In this document: one piece after another, positions 24,901-36,465 of the stretch
How positions within the stretch are numbered: the first letter of the stretch is position 1
Layout of the letters: every line of letters begins with the position of its first letter
Origin: Anagrus nilaparvatae
Taxonomy: Eukaryota; Arthropoda; Insecta; Hymenoptera; Mymaridae
NCBI GenBank assembly: GCA_022575985.1
Contig: JAKSXM010000263.1
Coordinates: forward strand, 11,512,001 to 11,576,000
DNA: 64,000 nucleotides
Reading direction: 5' to 3'
Position numbers and translations under genes: made by a program
The notes under the pieces: model-generated
Databases searched by the model: none
Seen by the model: only the letters and a program-made list of their open reading frames with translations
Told to the model about the DNA's origin: nothing

Positions 24901-26239
24901 CTTTTTAGAATAGGATATAGTTTTAGCTTTCTATGTCATCATTGCTTTTTTTAAAGCCTAGTTAATTTTCTCGTAAGAGATGTTAAAATACCAACTTTAT
25001 TTTGTTAGCTAACAATTAATTAATATATTATATACAATTAATTAATTAATAAAATATACAACTAATTAATATAGTATAACAATAAAGCGAGCCATGCAGA
25101 CTTAAATTAATAAAATTTTTATTTTGATTTTAAATTTTTAAAAGTTTTAAACAAGCTCGAAAATTTTTACTGAATTTCGTTAGAAAATCAAAGAATATTT
25201 ATGCATAATTCACACCTATTTAATTTTTTAACGCTTATTCAATAGTCGTGCCTTAAGTAGTTTTTTAATAAAAGATCGAATAATAGATTAACAAAGATTC
25301 AGTACTGCAAAGATTTGATCAAAGCAGGGTCAAAGCCAAAAATAAATCCAAAGAATATTTTTTTCTTTCATAGGATGTCAATAGGATGCCGAGTAGGATG
25401 CTAAAAATCAAATAAAAAATTAATTAAATTATGCAATTTAATATTATTAAGTATAATTTATAAAAATATAATACAATTACAAACCTGGAGTAAAATATGT
25501 ATACTTTATAAAAATTTATTATTTTTTAAATCACTGACGAGATCACTGATAACTATTAAATATAGAATTTAATTTAATATCTATATGTAAAAACGAGTGA
25601 AAAATCGAGTGTAAATATAAAGTACGTAAAAATCTCGGTAAAAATAAAAAAAAATATATTTATGCTGCAACAAGATGATTTGTAATAGAACTCGTTCGGG
25701 TCCCGACAAGTGATAACTTCTAAAGAAGAAATTATACTAAATTCTTCCAAAATTCTTTTATCTATAGTGCAACATTTCGGTACCTGACCAGGTACCTACA
25801 CCAACACTGACAAGCTAAAATTACTTGTACAAGATATCAAAAAGATGTTTACAAATATTTTTAATAATTTTGACAAAGATACATCTGTTCGACAAATTTG
25901 ATAAAATCAAAAAAAATATATATATATAAACAAAGGGAGAGAAAAATAAAAACATAAAAATTCATTAATATGCAAATGAGGGATGAAGTATATCTAACGG
26001 TATCTTAACTCCAAGTATAAATTGACTTAAATAATAATACCAAAAATCTCACCTAAATATTACAACAAGAATATTTTTAAAATACTTTTTAATTTTTAAT
26101 TTAATATTTTTCATTTTCTGTCTTCTTTTTCATAATAGTTAGTCGAATCTCCTGTGTAAAAAAAAGGTCAAACCTCTATGTCCTACGAAAGTGAATTGTC
26201 TTAGGTGAAACCTTGTGGAATCTTTTCAGGAAGACATAA
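24901..26239. other. AT-rich interior, no gene
   Basis: I see no open frame or element ends. A short palindrome GGTACCTGACCAGGTACC is at about 25779-25796. Confidence 0.4.
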
Positions 26240-27110
26240 GGAAATTTGCGCAGTAAAAAAAAATGTCCGCAATTAAAATGGGGTGAAAATTAACCCCAAT
26301 TTTCCCCCTCCATTAACCAAAAAAATTTAAAACAAAGTTTTTAGAAATTTCGAAGGGATCTAGTAAGTATTTTGGGCCGCTAAAACCAAATCTAACATCA
26401 AAAATTAATTTAAAGGGAAGTAACACCCTTATTTTTACCCTTTCAACTCTTAAAATTTCATTTTTCTAGAAAACCGAATTTTTTTCATTTTTATTAGATC
26501 TTTATTCTAAAAAAAAAAATTTTATTTTTTTTAAATTTAGTATACGGCTTAGCCGCTTTAGATTATTTTGAATTGATTGAACAACGAAAAATATGTGTTA
26601 AAGGGGCGAAACAGGCCAAAATCAGCCCCGGGAAGGCTAAGATTAGCATTTGTGACACAATTATTGAATTTTATGGCCCAAAAAACTCATAGATACATTT
26701 TAAAATTGAAATGAACAGTGCATTTAAAGAATTACATATTTTGGGGGTGAAAGGGGTGAAAAAAGGCCAAAATCCCTAAGAAGGCATCAAATAGCATTTC
26801 TTACATCATATTTGAATTCCACAACCCAAAAAATCTCTAGGCACTCCCAAAATTGAAAAAAAATTATTTCTCAAATTTATCGGTTAAATTTGGGGAAAAA
26901 ATGGGGTGAAAATGCCCCCCTTTATTTACACATATTTTCCTTCTAGCGTTTTTTTCTTAAGATTTTTCCAAAGAGAATGCAAAAGGTTTGAAGTCGAGTA
27001 ATCCATTTTCATAATTATAATTAGAGGTTTTGCCTGTTTTTTAACAAATATTCCCGTACTATATTGAAAGTACACTGCTGGTTTACCATGTCAAGTTTTA
27101 AAAATAACGT
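26240..27110. repeat. Right subterminal repeats and displaced inner part of the right inverted end
   Basis: Repeated GGGGTGAAAA-type and TTTGGGCCGCTAAAACC-type blocks lie at 26270-26940. GAAAGTACACTGCTGGTTTACC at 27065-27086 pairs with the left arm near 15440-15465. The foldback starting at 27117 separates it from the outermost end. Confidence 0.55.
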
Positions 27111-27116
27111 ATATAG

Positions 27117-29070
27117 TTCAGGATGTGGATTTAAAACTGTCCGGTAAAATTAATTCAAAAAAGATTTTTTTAAAATTAGTTTTCTTAAAAGTTTGTTTTT
27201 TGAATAAAAATTTGTTCCACCCCAAACTTTTGCCGCTGGAGTGCAAAAACGTGCTATTTCGGGCAACTTTTTACGTTTTTTTAAAATATCTCAATAATAA
27301 TTCGATGAAACAAAAATTATGTAAAATACTTAAATGTTCAAAATAAAATTTGCTGTAAAAAAGGTTCTTATCATTTTTTATGTAAAACTAACCATTTTCG
27401 GTAAAAAGCAGTTTATAATATGACCTTAAAATTCCTTAAGCGCGCGCGCTTATGAAATAGTTCCGCTACAAAACAGCTTGTTGCGCTTCGAAAAAAATTA
27501 ATTTTAGAAATTTGGTAGATTGCAGGTGAAAATACATTGTAGTAATAAAATTGTAAAGACTTTGTTTTTAAAAAAATGTAAAAAAAAAAAAAAATATGCA
27601 TAAATTTTAACCAGTCTACGGAAGTTAAAACACGTTTTCTACCACTTTAAGTAGCCATAAATGGAAGAAAAAATTTAGCGGATTGAAAATTTTTTTGAAG
27701 AGTATTTTCAGCATAAGTTTCTATATATGTTTTCAAAACTTTACTGAAATAAAAATTGTGCGTCAAAATTGGCTCCAAGTTAAAGAACCGCTCAAAAATT
27801 GACCTTAAAAAAAAAAAAAAAAACTGCGTTTTTTCCCTTTTATATTCGTTTATTTTCTTTTGTAATTAAAACCAAATTTGAAACTTGTAATTTTTTGACA
27901 GAAAATACTCTAAATTTTAATTTCATGAAAAAAAAATTTTCATTTTCCGTTTTTCTTTTCAGTTATTAGTGAATTTAAAAAAAAATAATTTTCAGTAAAA
28001 TTTTTTGAGAGTTTTTGGCGTTATATGATTAACGGAATTGAATAATAAATTTTTTTTTTTTTCATTTTTAGGAAATTTAATTTACTGAAGGATCATATGA
28101 GTCAAAATGTATCTTTGGATCCTCGTCAGAAATAAAAAGTCCTTTAATAAAGCCAGTTTTTTCTTTAAATTATTTTCTTACAATACGCTTCTGTTATTCT
28201 TTTGAATAACAAAGTGCGCTTGCGCATCACTCAAAAGTTAAAGAAGAAAGCGAATAACCGATTAAATTTTTGTATTATACATATTGACTCATAAGACAAG
28301 TAAGTCTCTGATGTTAATTACAAGTGTCATAATAAGAATAATATTAGCGTGACCGTCAGATATTTTTTTAATTTTTGGATCACCGTGTATTACTAAACAC
28401 TCTGATTTCATAGCAGCAGTAAAATAATATAAAATATAAAATCTCAAACGTTTTCTTTTATTTTTATAATAAATATTCTTTAATTATACCGAACATTTTA
28501 ATCAAAATTAACAAAAATGTTACTACACTCAGCGACTATTGGTATTGTGGCAGCACCAACGTTCAAAATACAATAGACTAGTCTATTGTTCTTTTGAACG
28601 TTGGTGCTGCCACAATACCAATAGTCGCTGAGTGTACTTGTTATTTAATGTATTAAAAATATTTTATACTAACAATTTTCATCTTAAAGTTAAAGTAAAT
28701 AATGTAAAATCAACAATAATCTGGGCGCACACTTATACGCTACTTTTTGAAAGACCATTTTCACAAAAAAATATTAATTCAATGAAAAATTTTGTAATTA
28801 CCTTTTTTATCAAGAATTTAATTGTTAACATTTATGTATTCTTCATAATTTTTGCTATTATTAACGGTTACCAAAATATTTTGAAAAAATTAAAAAATTG
28901 GTCCGATATAACACGTTTTTATGCTTAAGCGGAAAAAGTGGGGGGTGGAACAAATTTTAATTTATTACTTTTCTTTAAAAAAAAAAAATAATAAACAAAA
29001 ATTTTTTTTGAATTAAACCAACCTACAGGTTTACTAGGGCCGAGTGTCTCTACATCCTGTTCTAATACTA
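27117..29070. repeat. Foldback element H inside the right arm
   Basis: GTTCAGGATGTGGAT at 27117 and its mirror near 29055-29070 bound the element. Inner arm landmarks are AAATTTGTTCCACCCC with GCAAAAACGTGCTA (about 27205-27260) and their complements (about 28905-28965). The arms are ~150-180 bp; the middle is ~1.6 kb of AT-rich sequence that includes the palindrome at 28524. Frames of 60-100 residues inside show no known domain. Confidence 0.7.
28524..28636. repeat. Near-perfect 113-bp palindrome
   Basis: Two ~54-bp arms are complementary almost without mismatch: TACACTCAGCGACTATTGG at the left, its exact complement at the right, meeting at ATAGACTAGTCTAT. The only difference I see is a few bases (ATAC against TTCT/GAAC) near the centre. 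TA-TA flanks are not clear. It looks like a very young MITE or hairpin insertion. Confidence 0.92.
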
Positions 29071-29112
29071 ATATTTGAAAAAAAAAACCATAAATTTGGA
29101 AAGTGAAAGAGA

Positions 29113-29440
29113 AGTACATGAGAAGTACACAGTTTTGAAAGTAAAAGAAAGTATATTTTTATTGAAATATATATATATAAAAAGTTATTGGAAGTATACA
29201 TCCTCCTACCGTTTTATAATTTCGAGAGAAGTGAAAAGAAGTATACTATAAAATTAAGAAATATTAAGGTGTGTTTTGGAAGTATACATCCAACAGTGCA
29301 CCAAAAAGTAAAAAAAAGTTTTTGTTAGTTCTAAGGAAGTTATTGAAAGTACATTGTCGTAATTAAGTGTTAGATGTATCGCGTAGTACTCGGTAGTACA
29401 TTGAAAGTAATTCCTGAACTACGGAGTTGTAGACCCCTCG
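29113..29440. repeat. Right terminal inverted repeat of the 14.4 kb element
   Basis: The outer ~70 bp pair well with 15008-15077 (ACTCGGTAGTACATTG, then ACGGAGTTGTAGACCCC). Further in, pairing is patchy, with repeated GAAGTATAC/GAAGTACA units. Confidence 0.8.
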
Positions 29441-30274
29441 GATTACTCTCACTTTATGTTTCATCAGTAAGTATGAATGTAGAAGAAACAGAGTATCAAA
29501 AGAAAAGAACAAATCTGGAGTCATTAGAATGTTTTTTATATGGTCTAAAAAACCCTCCAGATTACAGAGTATCAACTAAAAAACCAGGAAGTTTACGAGA
29601 AGCATCAAATATAGCAGTAAACCTTGAGGGAAGTCTTGGAAAGACATGAAAATTGTGCTACAAGATCAAATAAATATTATGCAAATACATGTAATTGGTC
29701 AATCACAATACCTCAAAGTGATTCAAATTATTTTGAAGAGCATGAATCTGACGCATCAAATAATCTACCGGTAGATTTAAATAAATTATGGGCATTATTA
29801 GCCCCGTTAGTGGCAAAAGTAAATGTTACATGTGCAATAAAAGCACAGTGTCCTTATTGTAAATGCCCTCATGAATTAAAATCGTGTCCAAAATTTTTTA
29901 AAGCAGTAGAATCAGGGAAAGTATCAATTGAAAGTAATATATTGCAAACGGATAGACCTCAAGAACAATATAAATTTAATCAATTTAATCCATATTTTCC
30001 TTTTCTATTCTGGCCAAATTCCCAAAATAATATAAATCCAAGGTTAAATTCAATGCCTGATAATATACAACAAGATCAAAATCCTTATTACAATAAATCA
30101 ATGCATAATTTTTATAATAGAAATTATAATAGAAATTTCAAAAGGTCTAATAATTTTAACAATAATTATAGAAATGATTACAGAAGAAATATAAACTACA
30201 GAGAAAATAATAATAATTTCAATATAAATAATAATAAACCTCTTTCAAAAAGAGATAATAATAAATCAAATTAA
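29441..30274 (+). pseudogene. Gypsy-type gag, downstream piece
   Basis: The frame continues from 14999 across the 14.4 kb insertion: SLYVSSVSMNVEETEYQKKR, then a frameshift near 29625 and REVLERHENCATRSNKYY. A Cys-rich motif (CAIKAQCPYCKCPHELKSC) resembles a modified nucleic-acid-binding knuckle. The last ~90 residues are Asn-, Tyr- and Arg-rich low-complexity sequence (NYNRNFKRSNNFNNNYRNDY), ending at 30274. Gag packages retrotransposon RNA in the cytoplasm. No protease or pol follows; a GT-repeat element begins about 70 bases on. Confidence 0.7.
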
Positions 30275-30793
30275 GCTCAGAATTTAAACTAGTTTATAGC
30301 TTGGGTAAATCTGAGCGACTTAGCGAAACTTAGCGAAAGGGAAACCGAGGGGAACCATATCAGATCCAAAAAATTACTTTAAACAAACTTTCTAAAACTA
30401 GTACTCTCTAAAACTAGTACTAGTTTAAACAAACTTTCTAAAACTAGTATAAAACACTAATTTTTTTATGAAAAAAATTTTGGGAAAATAATTTTCAAAA
30501 AATTAATTATAAGATTCGAGCCATCGAGTAAAAATTGTACTTTTAAATATAAGTACTTTCATGGAAATAAATTAGGTATTGCATCCAAATTAAAAAAAAA
30601 AAAAATAGTTTGAGATTTTCTTATAAAAAAATGTTTGAAAAAAAAACTACCTAATTTTTTTACCTTAATTCCATAATGGTTGTGAAATATCACCGGTTAC
30701 AATATTTTCAGATATTCGTACTTTCATAGAAAAAAATTAAGTTTTACGTCCTAAAATAAAAAAATTTTGGCATTTTTTGTCTTTTTTGGCAAC

Positions 30794-32134
30794 TGTAATG
30801 CAGGGTATTTGCTATAAATTACTGATAATAAAAGGCTCTAACTGATTTTTAAAGTAAAACCTAACTGACTTGACATTTAAAAGGTTTTTCTCTACTGTAG
30901 CACATACCGCACATTCATATGGTCTTTCTCTTATATAACTTCAATTCAATTAATTTACCTGTTATTATTATTAACTAATCAGAATATAAAATTTAGTAAG
31001 CTTTTATCAAAATTATAAACTTTACTTGTTATTATTATTAAACAATTAGAATAGAAAATTTAGTGAGCTTTTATTAAAAATATAAACTTGACCTACTTAT
31101 TTTCTCACTTACTCTTATGTAATTTTACCTATTATACAATTTAACTTACATGTGAATCACTTGCGGCGCTTGGTTATGTCGACCACAAAATCTTACCTTG
31201 AATATATTCCTGAAAAGGGGGGAGGAAAGGAAGCTAAGTCAATAATAAGCCTTTTATTTAATTTAATGATAATTGAATTTAATGATAACGAAACCAATTA
31301 ACTTTTATAAGTATTTACATAAACTAAAACTAATTGGCCATTATTAAAATAAAAATAAAAAGATGTAATTTTATCGACCTTGTGGGCCTTGATTAATTTT
31401 ATTGATGGGCGCCATCTTTTCCATCGCGTGTGAGTGTACGATGGTATCGAATATATTCGCGTATATAGAATATAAAATAAAATATTACAAATGGAAATTA
31501 TGAAAATTATAGAAAATAAATATGAAAGTACTACGAATATTCTCGTCACCCGCGTACACATATAAATAACTTTCCACACATACGAGTCAACACGCACACA
31601 CTTATTTAATTTACAAATTTTATAATAACAATAATTATAAGTGCACTTTTATAATTAATATTTTAAGGTACCTTGTTGTCCCCTGGAAATATGATACTTT
31701 AGGCTTCGAAGCGAGCTATTTTATTTAAAATAGCCTGTAAATTTATTTCCGTATCTTTTAACACAGTAAACTAAAACTGATTTTTATAATGATAATTGAT
31801 ACGTTCGTTGATTATTTATCACTGAATTATAGTTAATTAAAATAATAAACTTTTATACTAATATGAACTATTATAACTGAATAATATAGAACTAAAATAA
31901 TATAAAAGTGGAATTGGAGTAATATGAAAATTTGAGAATCTGATTAAACTGTGCCTCTGCGGCATACGAAACTGGCTTGTACAAGGCCGGTACAAGAGTG
32001 CGTTAAGCACATGGAGCTCCTTTTCTTCTTCCGGCTGTATCCAGCCGTCGCTAATCGCGCGTTCCCAAACTTCTTTTAGCGCGGATTTTGATTATTTAAA
32101 TTTGTCTAATGCTGACATAAATGTCTGCATTATA
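30794..32134 (-). repeat. 3' LTR, 1,341 bp
   Basis: On the minus strand it runs TATAATGCAG...CTGCATTACA, with short inverted ends. Its first 140 bp repeat at 36327-36465 with one clear difference (TTCCCAAAC against TTGCCAAAC). A PPT abuts its start. A 99-residue frame inside (31298-31597) is not a gene. Confidence 0.8.
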
Positions 32135-32150
32135 CCCCACCCCCCACAGG
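32135..32150 (-). other. Polypurine tract
   Basis: On the minus strand TGTGGGGGGTGGGG ends directly at the 3' LTR start. This is the expected position and composition of the plus-strand priming site. Confidence 0.75.
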
Positions 32151-32203
32151 TTGTTTAGCTGATGGCTAGGCAACCTATTTGTGAGGTAAGTTGGAATATC
32201 TTT

Positions 32204-33046
32204 TTAACGGGACGATTCTGAAGAACCGTCTCGCGTTTCTGGTTCAGGCATGTTTCTGGTTATTGATGTATACTCGTCATATACTGCCTGGCGCTGTTCT
32301 TCTAATGGTCGAATGTGTTCGTTGTTGATTCGCCACTTCTCCTTTCTACCTTGAGATGTATATCGACTGTATTTTTTCTTTTCATGTGTCCAGTCGTCTA
32401 TTTCCTTATTTATTTCTTGGTATTTTACAAATAGCTTCCTTAGATGCAAATACCTCTCGTTAAATTCAAACATGAAGCAGTACTCTTCTACTTCCTGACC
32501 CATTCTTCTGTGTTCTTCCTTACTGTACTTGGATTTGGGTCTAGTTGCCTTTTTGGAACTGGCTGCTTCAGGCTTGGGTTTTTCTTCGATCTTTGCTTTG
32601 TCTTTAATTGCCGGAACGGCTTCTATTGCTCTAGGTCGTCTTAGTGGTGGTTGTAAGTTTTGATTTTGCATAGTGTTACATGGGGCTATCAATTTTAATA
32701 CTGCCGTTTCGTATGGCCCTCCCATCGACAACTTTAATACTTTGAGCATAAGCTCTCTCGTTAACTTGCCTTCTTGTATGGTGGTAGTCATTGCTCTTGG
32801 TATTGGTGTTGGAGGTGGTTCTAATGCTGGGTGGCCTTGCTGTCTTGTTTGGTTGGTGTTTGGAGCTACTAAAGTTATACTTGCAAGACGGGCGATGGAG
32901 TGGCTGGTGTTTTCTTGTAAGGAAACCTTTATTCCCAGTTTCCAACTACCATCTACGTCTTTGAATTTTCTCGTCGTGACGGAAAATTCCAGTGCTTCTG
33001 CGTTTTTGCCTAAGTTTAAGGTCCACTCGTACTCGGTGGTGTTCAT
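32204..33046 (-). CDS. Extra ORF between pol and 3' LTR, 280 residues
   Basis: It is intact, starting MNTTEYEWTLNLGKNAEALE. The middle is Pro/Gln-rich (HPALEPPPTPIPRA), followed by a charged Ala/Lys-rich linker (~145-170) and a C-terminal ~100-residue helical segment with YLHLRKLFVKYQEINKEIDD and RPLEEQRQAVYDEY. There is no signal peptide or membrane segment, so it is not a classical envelope. The C-terminal pattern (Tyr-x2-Leu repeats, 'INKEI', closing 'YdeY') vaguely resembles the occludin/ELL homology region; I hold this weakly. It is the only unbroken gene of the element. Confidence 0.6.
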   Translation of the reverse strand: MNTTEYEWTLNLGKNAEALEFSVTTRKFKDVDGSWKLGIKVSLQENTSHSIARLASITLVAPNTNQTRQQGHPALEPPPTPIPRAMTTTIQEGKLTRELMLKVLKLSMGGPYETAVLKLIAPCNTMQNQNLQPPLRRPRAIEAVPAIKDKAKIEEKPKPEAASSKKATRPKSKYSKEEHRRMGQEVEEYCFMFEFNERYLHLRKLFVKYQEINKEIDDWTHEKKKYSRYTSQGRKEKWRINNEHIRPLEEQRQAVYDEYTSITRNMPEPETRDGSSESSR

Positions 33047-33229
33047 CTGTAACAGATTTAATTTTCTGTTACGTAACGTTTCGACATAGTTATTTTTTCT
33101 TTTCTAACCTAATTAAATTTTTGACTATTTACAATATTAGATATTTATTTACATTATTTACAAATTACGATTTTTGTCGCATTTTCCTAAGACGCGCGCG
33201 ATGAAGTTACAACCGATATAGGCGCTGTT

Positions 33230-36200
33230 CACGTAGCTGGTATTTTGAGGCTCGCCCCCTACCCCCTAATGAGCTTTACGCGGTCGTCCGCGCTGTCTTT
33301 TTATAACTTTATCTTCAGGCCTCTTGACGGCCTTTTTCCTTCTTTCTTTTGGTCTCTTGATGACCGATTTTTCTTCTTTATCTACTGGTCTCTTGTTGAC
33401 CTCTTCTGAAGTTTTGCTTCGAGTAATGTATCTATGATCCGGCTTATATTGGTTATCTGGTTTTTCTTTATTTGTATTATTTACTAGATTTTCATTAGGT
33501 TTTTGAGGTGCTAACGTTGTTTTTCTGACCTTACCACGTTTTTTCTTTTTAGGCCTTCCTGGCTTAACTTGCTTATTTCTATTTGAGCTCGTCTCTTGAG
33601 TTACTTTTTTATCTTTTGTATTATATATTTTATCTCTTGATCTATAGAATTTTCTTTTATTTTTGGCGGCTCTTTAGATGAGATGGAAAATTTTTCATTT
33701 ACGTGTTTTAGGTCTTTTACGTGGTATGTGTTTTCTACAACACCGTCTTCGCCTGTTAATTCGAAGAGGTTGTCTGTAACTTGTCTGGTCAGTATATATT
33801 CTCCTCTATTTTTCGGAGCTAGACCACCTGCTACATTTTCTGATGTATTTGAGAGAACTATGTTTTTGATCCAAACTCTGTCTCCGACTTTAAAGTTATG
33901 AGATGATCTACCAAGATCATAATTTCTTGCTTGTCGTTCAGTTGACTCTTTCTGGTTATCTTTTGCTATTTGCCGAATATGAATCATTTCTTCGTTTCGT
34001 TCGGCCCAATTTCTGGCTGCTTTGTGTTCTTCAGATCTTTTTAGTGTCGGTGATAGAGATGGATTGCGGCCGTAGCAGAGATAGAAAGGTGAATAACCTA
34101 TTGTTTCATGGACTGATGTGTTGTAATTAAAGACTTTTTCCATAAGTTCTGAGTCCCATGTTCTGTGGTCTGGTGTTATGTAAGCTCTGATCATGGATTT
34201 GAGTGTCCGGTTGAGTCTTTCAACTGGGTCGCTTTGTGGATGCCCTGGAGGTACAAGCGTATGTTCAATGTCATGTTTTTCTAACAGACTGGACATTTCT
34301 TTGTTTTATTCTGTTCCATTGTCAGAAATTAACTGTTCTGGAGTGCCATGCCTATAAATCACGTATTGCTTGAAGTTTTTCATTATTGTCTGGCCATCCT
34401 TCTTTCTGATTGGTATGACCTCTGCATATTTTGTGAATAAATCTTCAAATATTACTATGAAGTTATAGCCATTCTTGGATCTTGGAAAAGGTCCCATAAA
34501 GTCTGAAGCAACATATGTCCATATTGATGGTATTTTCCGTTTTTCCATGAATCCTGCTGGTTTGCCATATACTGGTTTAACTTGTTGGCATATGTAGCAC
34601 GCCTTAACGTATTTTGCCATATCTTTATTCATACCTGGCCAGTAATATAGCTCGAAAGCTCTATAATATGACTTTTTTTATGCCTAAGTGACCTCCATGT
34701 TCTTCATGACATTCTTTTAGTACATTATCACGATTTTCTTTTGGGACTACTAATTTCCAGTCAGTCTCTTCTTCTCTTATAACTGCTGTACGTGGATCTG
34801 GTCTATAATAGTATAGTAGACCGTTTACTATTTTATAGTCTTTGAATTTTTCTGGATTTGTCTGTACTCGCTGGAGATACCAATCGTCTTCTACTTTTCC
34901 TGAAATTTCTACTGTAGATACCATTACTAAATCTTCGTGGGCTCTTGAAAGAGCATCTGGAACGACGTGATAGGCTTCTTTTCTGTGCTCGACGTCAAAG
35001 TCGTATCCTTGGATATCTAAAGACCACCTAGCTAATCGTCCATTTGGATTTTTAAGATTAATTAGCCATTTTAATGCTTCGTGATCTGTGATGACCTTAA
35101 AATGTGTGCCTTCTACGTAGCACCGAAATTTTTTGGTGACTGACCAAAAAATAGCCAAACATTCTTTTTCTGTTGTGTTGTATTGAATTTCATGTTCGTT
35201 TAGCACGCGGCTAGCGTAGGCAATTACTCGTTCTTTGCCTTCTATATTTTGCAGCAGCACCGCGCCTAAACCTGTATTACTTGCATCTGTTTCAATTATA
35301 AACTGTTCTGTAAAATCTGGCCTACCTAAAATAGGTGCTGAAGCTAACTTAGTTTAAGAGTTTCAAAAGCCGACTGGCACTCTTCTACCCAAATATACGG
35401 TACGTTTTTAGTAAGGTATGTTAAGGGTTCTGCTATTGAAGCGTAGGCTGGAATGAATTTTCTATACCATGATGTCATTCCTAAAAATCTTCGCAATTGC
35501 TTTAAATTTTTCGGTTTTGGATAATCGACTATTGGCTTAATTTTTTCTGGATCTGGTTGCGTACCCTCTTCGTTTATTAAGAAGCCCAAGTAACGCACTT
35601 TCGATTTTCCAAAATAGCTCTTGTTTCTGTTTATGGTGAATCCGGCTTCTGTAACCTTCTTGATCACCAGTTCTAGCCATTTTAAATGGCTTGACCACGT
35701 TGACGTGGCAATTATTATGTCGTCTATGTAAGCCATAACATATGGCGACATGTCGGGCGTTATTATTTTGCTCATAGCTCGCATAAATGTCGCTGGTGCC
35801 CCTTTTAATCCGAACGGCATTCTGACGTACTCAAAGATACCTTTGCCTGGAACAACAAATGCCGTGAGATGGCGACAGGTTCTGCTACGCGGACCTGGTG
35901 GTACGCCATTGAAAGGTCCAAAGTACTAATGAAGCGTGCTTCCTGGAGCCTGTTGAGCATTTGGTCCATATTTGGTATTGGGAATGCGTCTCCTTTTGAG
36001 ACCCGGTTCAATTTTCTGTAGTCAATGCACATCCTGTATTTGAACTCTGGTTTGTTCATTTTGCCGATAACTTCACGCTTTACCATTACTACAGGTGATG
36101 CCCATTCACTTTTCGATGGAACTATTACGCCTTTTGCTAATAAATCATCAATTTGGCGATGCATTTCCTCTTCTATTGGCTTTGAGACTGGATAGCACTT

Positions 36201-36341
36201 CTGTTTTATCGGCTGGGCGTCCCCAACGTCAATAACGTGTCCTACTAGATCTGTACATCCTAGTGCATCTTCGTCTAAAGGCAATAAGTTGTCGAGTAAT
36301 TCATTTAGCTGATCTAAATATGGCAAGAGTGCGTTAAGCAC
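33230..36341 (-). pseudogene. Gypsy pol: RT, RNase H, integrase (broken)
   Basis: From the right: RT begins at LPLDEDALGCTDLVGHVIDV, with CIDYRKLNRVSKGDAFPIPN and LDLSMAYHQVRV, frameshifts near 35860, then MPFGLKGAPATFMRAM and the catalytic AYIDDIIIA. A frameshift near 35345 leads into RNase H (FIIETDASNTGLGAVLLQ, then TDHEALKWLI). The integrase has a CYICQQVK zinc part, SDFMGPFP, DNGTE and PVERLNRT, so D, D and E are present, but a TAA follows DNGTE near 34300. The C-terminal tail is read after a slip in an A-run near 33610 and is Lys/Arg-rich with an AT-hook-like RQRGRPRKAH. At least five disabling changes are visible. It would have copied and inserted retrotransposon DNA. Confidence 0.9.
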
Positions 36342-36465
36342 ATGGAGCTCCTTTTCTTCTTCCGGCTGTATCCAGCCGTCGCTAATCGCGCGTTGCCAAA
36401 CTTCTTTTAGCGCGGATTTTGATTATTTAAATTTGTCTAATGCTGACATAAATGTCTGCATTATA
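36327..36465 (-). repeat. 5' LTR stump fused to pol
   Basis: It matches the first 139 bp of the 3' LTR (31996-32134). The match stops at CAAGAGTGCG, and the next bases are RT coding (LLPYLDQLNELL). The gap is a single clean deletion junction. Confidence 0.85.

Larger units (their letters stand above)
15008..29440 (-). mobile_element. 14.4 kb DNA transposon with inverted ends and 8-bp duplication
   Basis: The left end CGAGGGGTCTACAACTCCG is mirrored by CGGAGTTGTAGACCCCTCG at the right end. GATTACTC flanks both sides (15000-15007 and 29441-29448). The host gag frame is continuous if the element and one duplication are removed. Inside are a transposase pseudogene (17207-19640, minus), repeat-rich subterminal regions on both sides, a GT-repeat element and a foldback in the right arm. 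An 8-bp duplication fits P, hAT, KDZ or related superfamilies; the transposase motifs favour a P/THAP9-like or neighbouring group, not settled. Confidence 0.8.
30794..36465 (-). mobile_element. Ty3/Gypsy LTR retrotransposon, internally deleted
   Basis: CAAC at 30790-30793 and 36466-36469 is the likely 4-bp duplication. In transcription order (right to left) it has a 139-bp stump of the 5' LTR, pol (RT, RNase H, integrase, basic tail), an extra 280-residue ORF, a G-rich PPT and a complete 3' LTR. The rest of the 5' LTR, primer-binding site, gag, protease and first part of RT are missing. The long LTR and the extra ORF recall the Osvaldo-type branch, but that is inference. Confidence 0.85.

Noticed and set aside
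15008..29440. Maverick/Polinton or integrated DNA virus
   Set aside because: No polymerase B, capsid, packaging ATPase or retroviral-type integrase seen; the duplication is 8 bp rather than 6, and the only long gene is an RNase-H-fold transposase.
32673..33089. 138-residue plus-strand frame
   Set aside because: Antisense of the 280-residue ORF of the Gypsy element.
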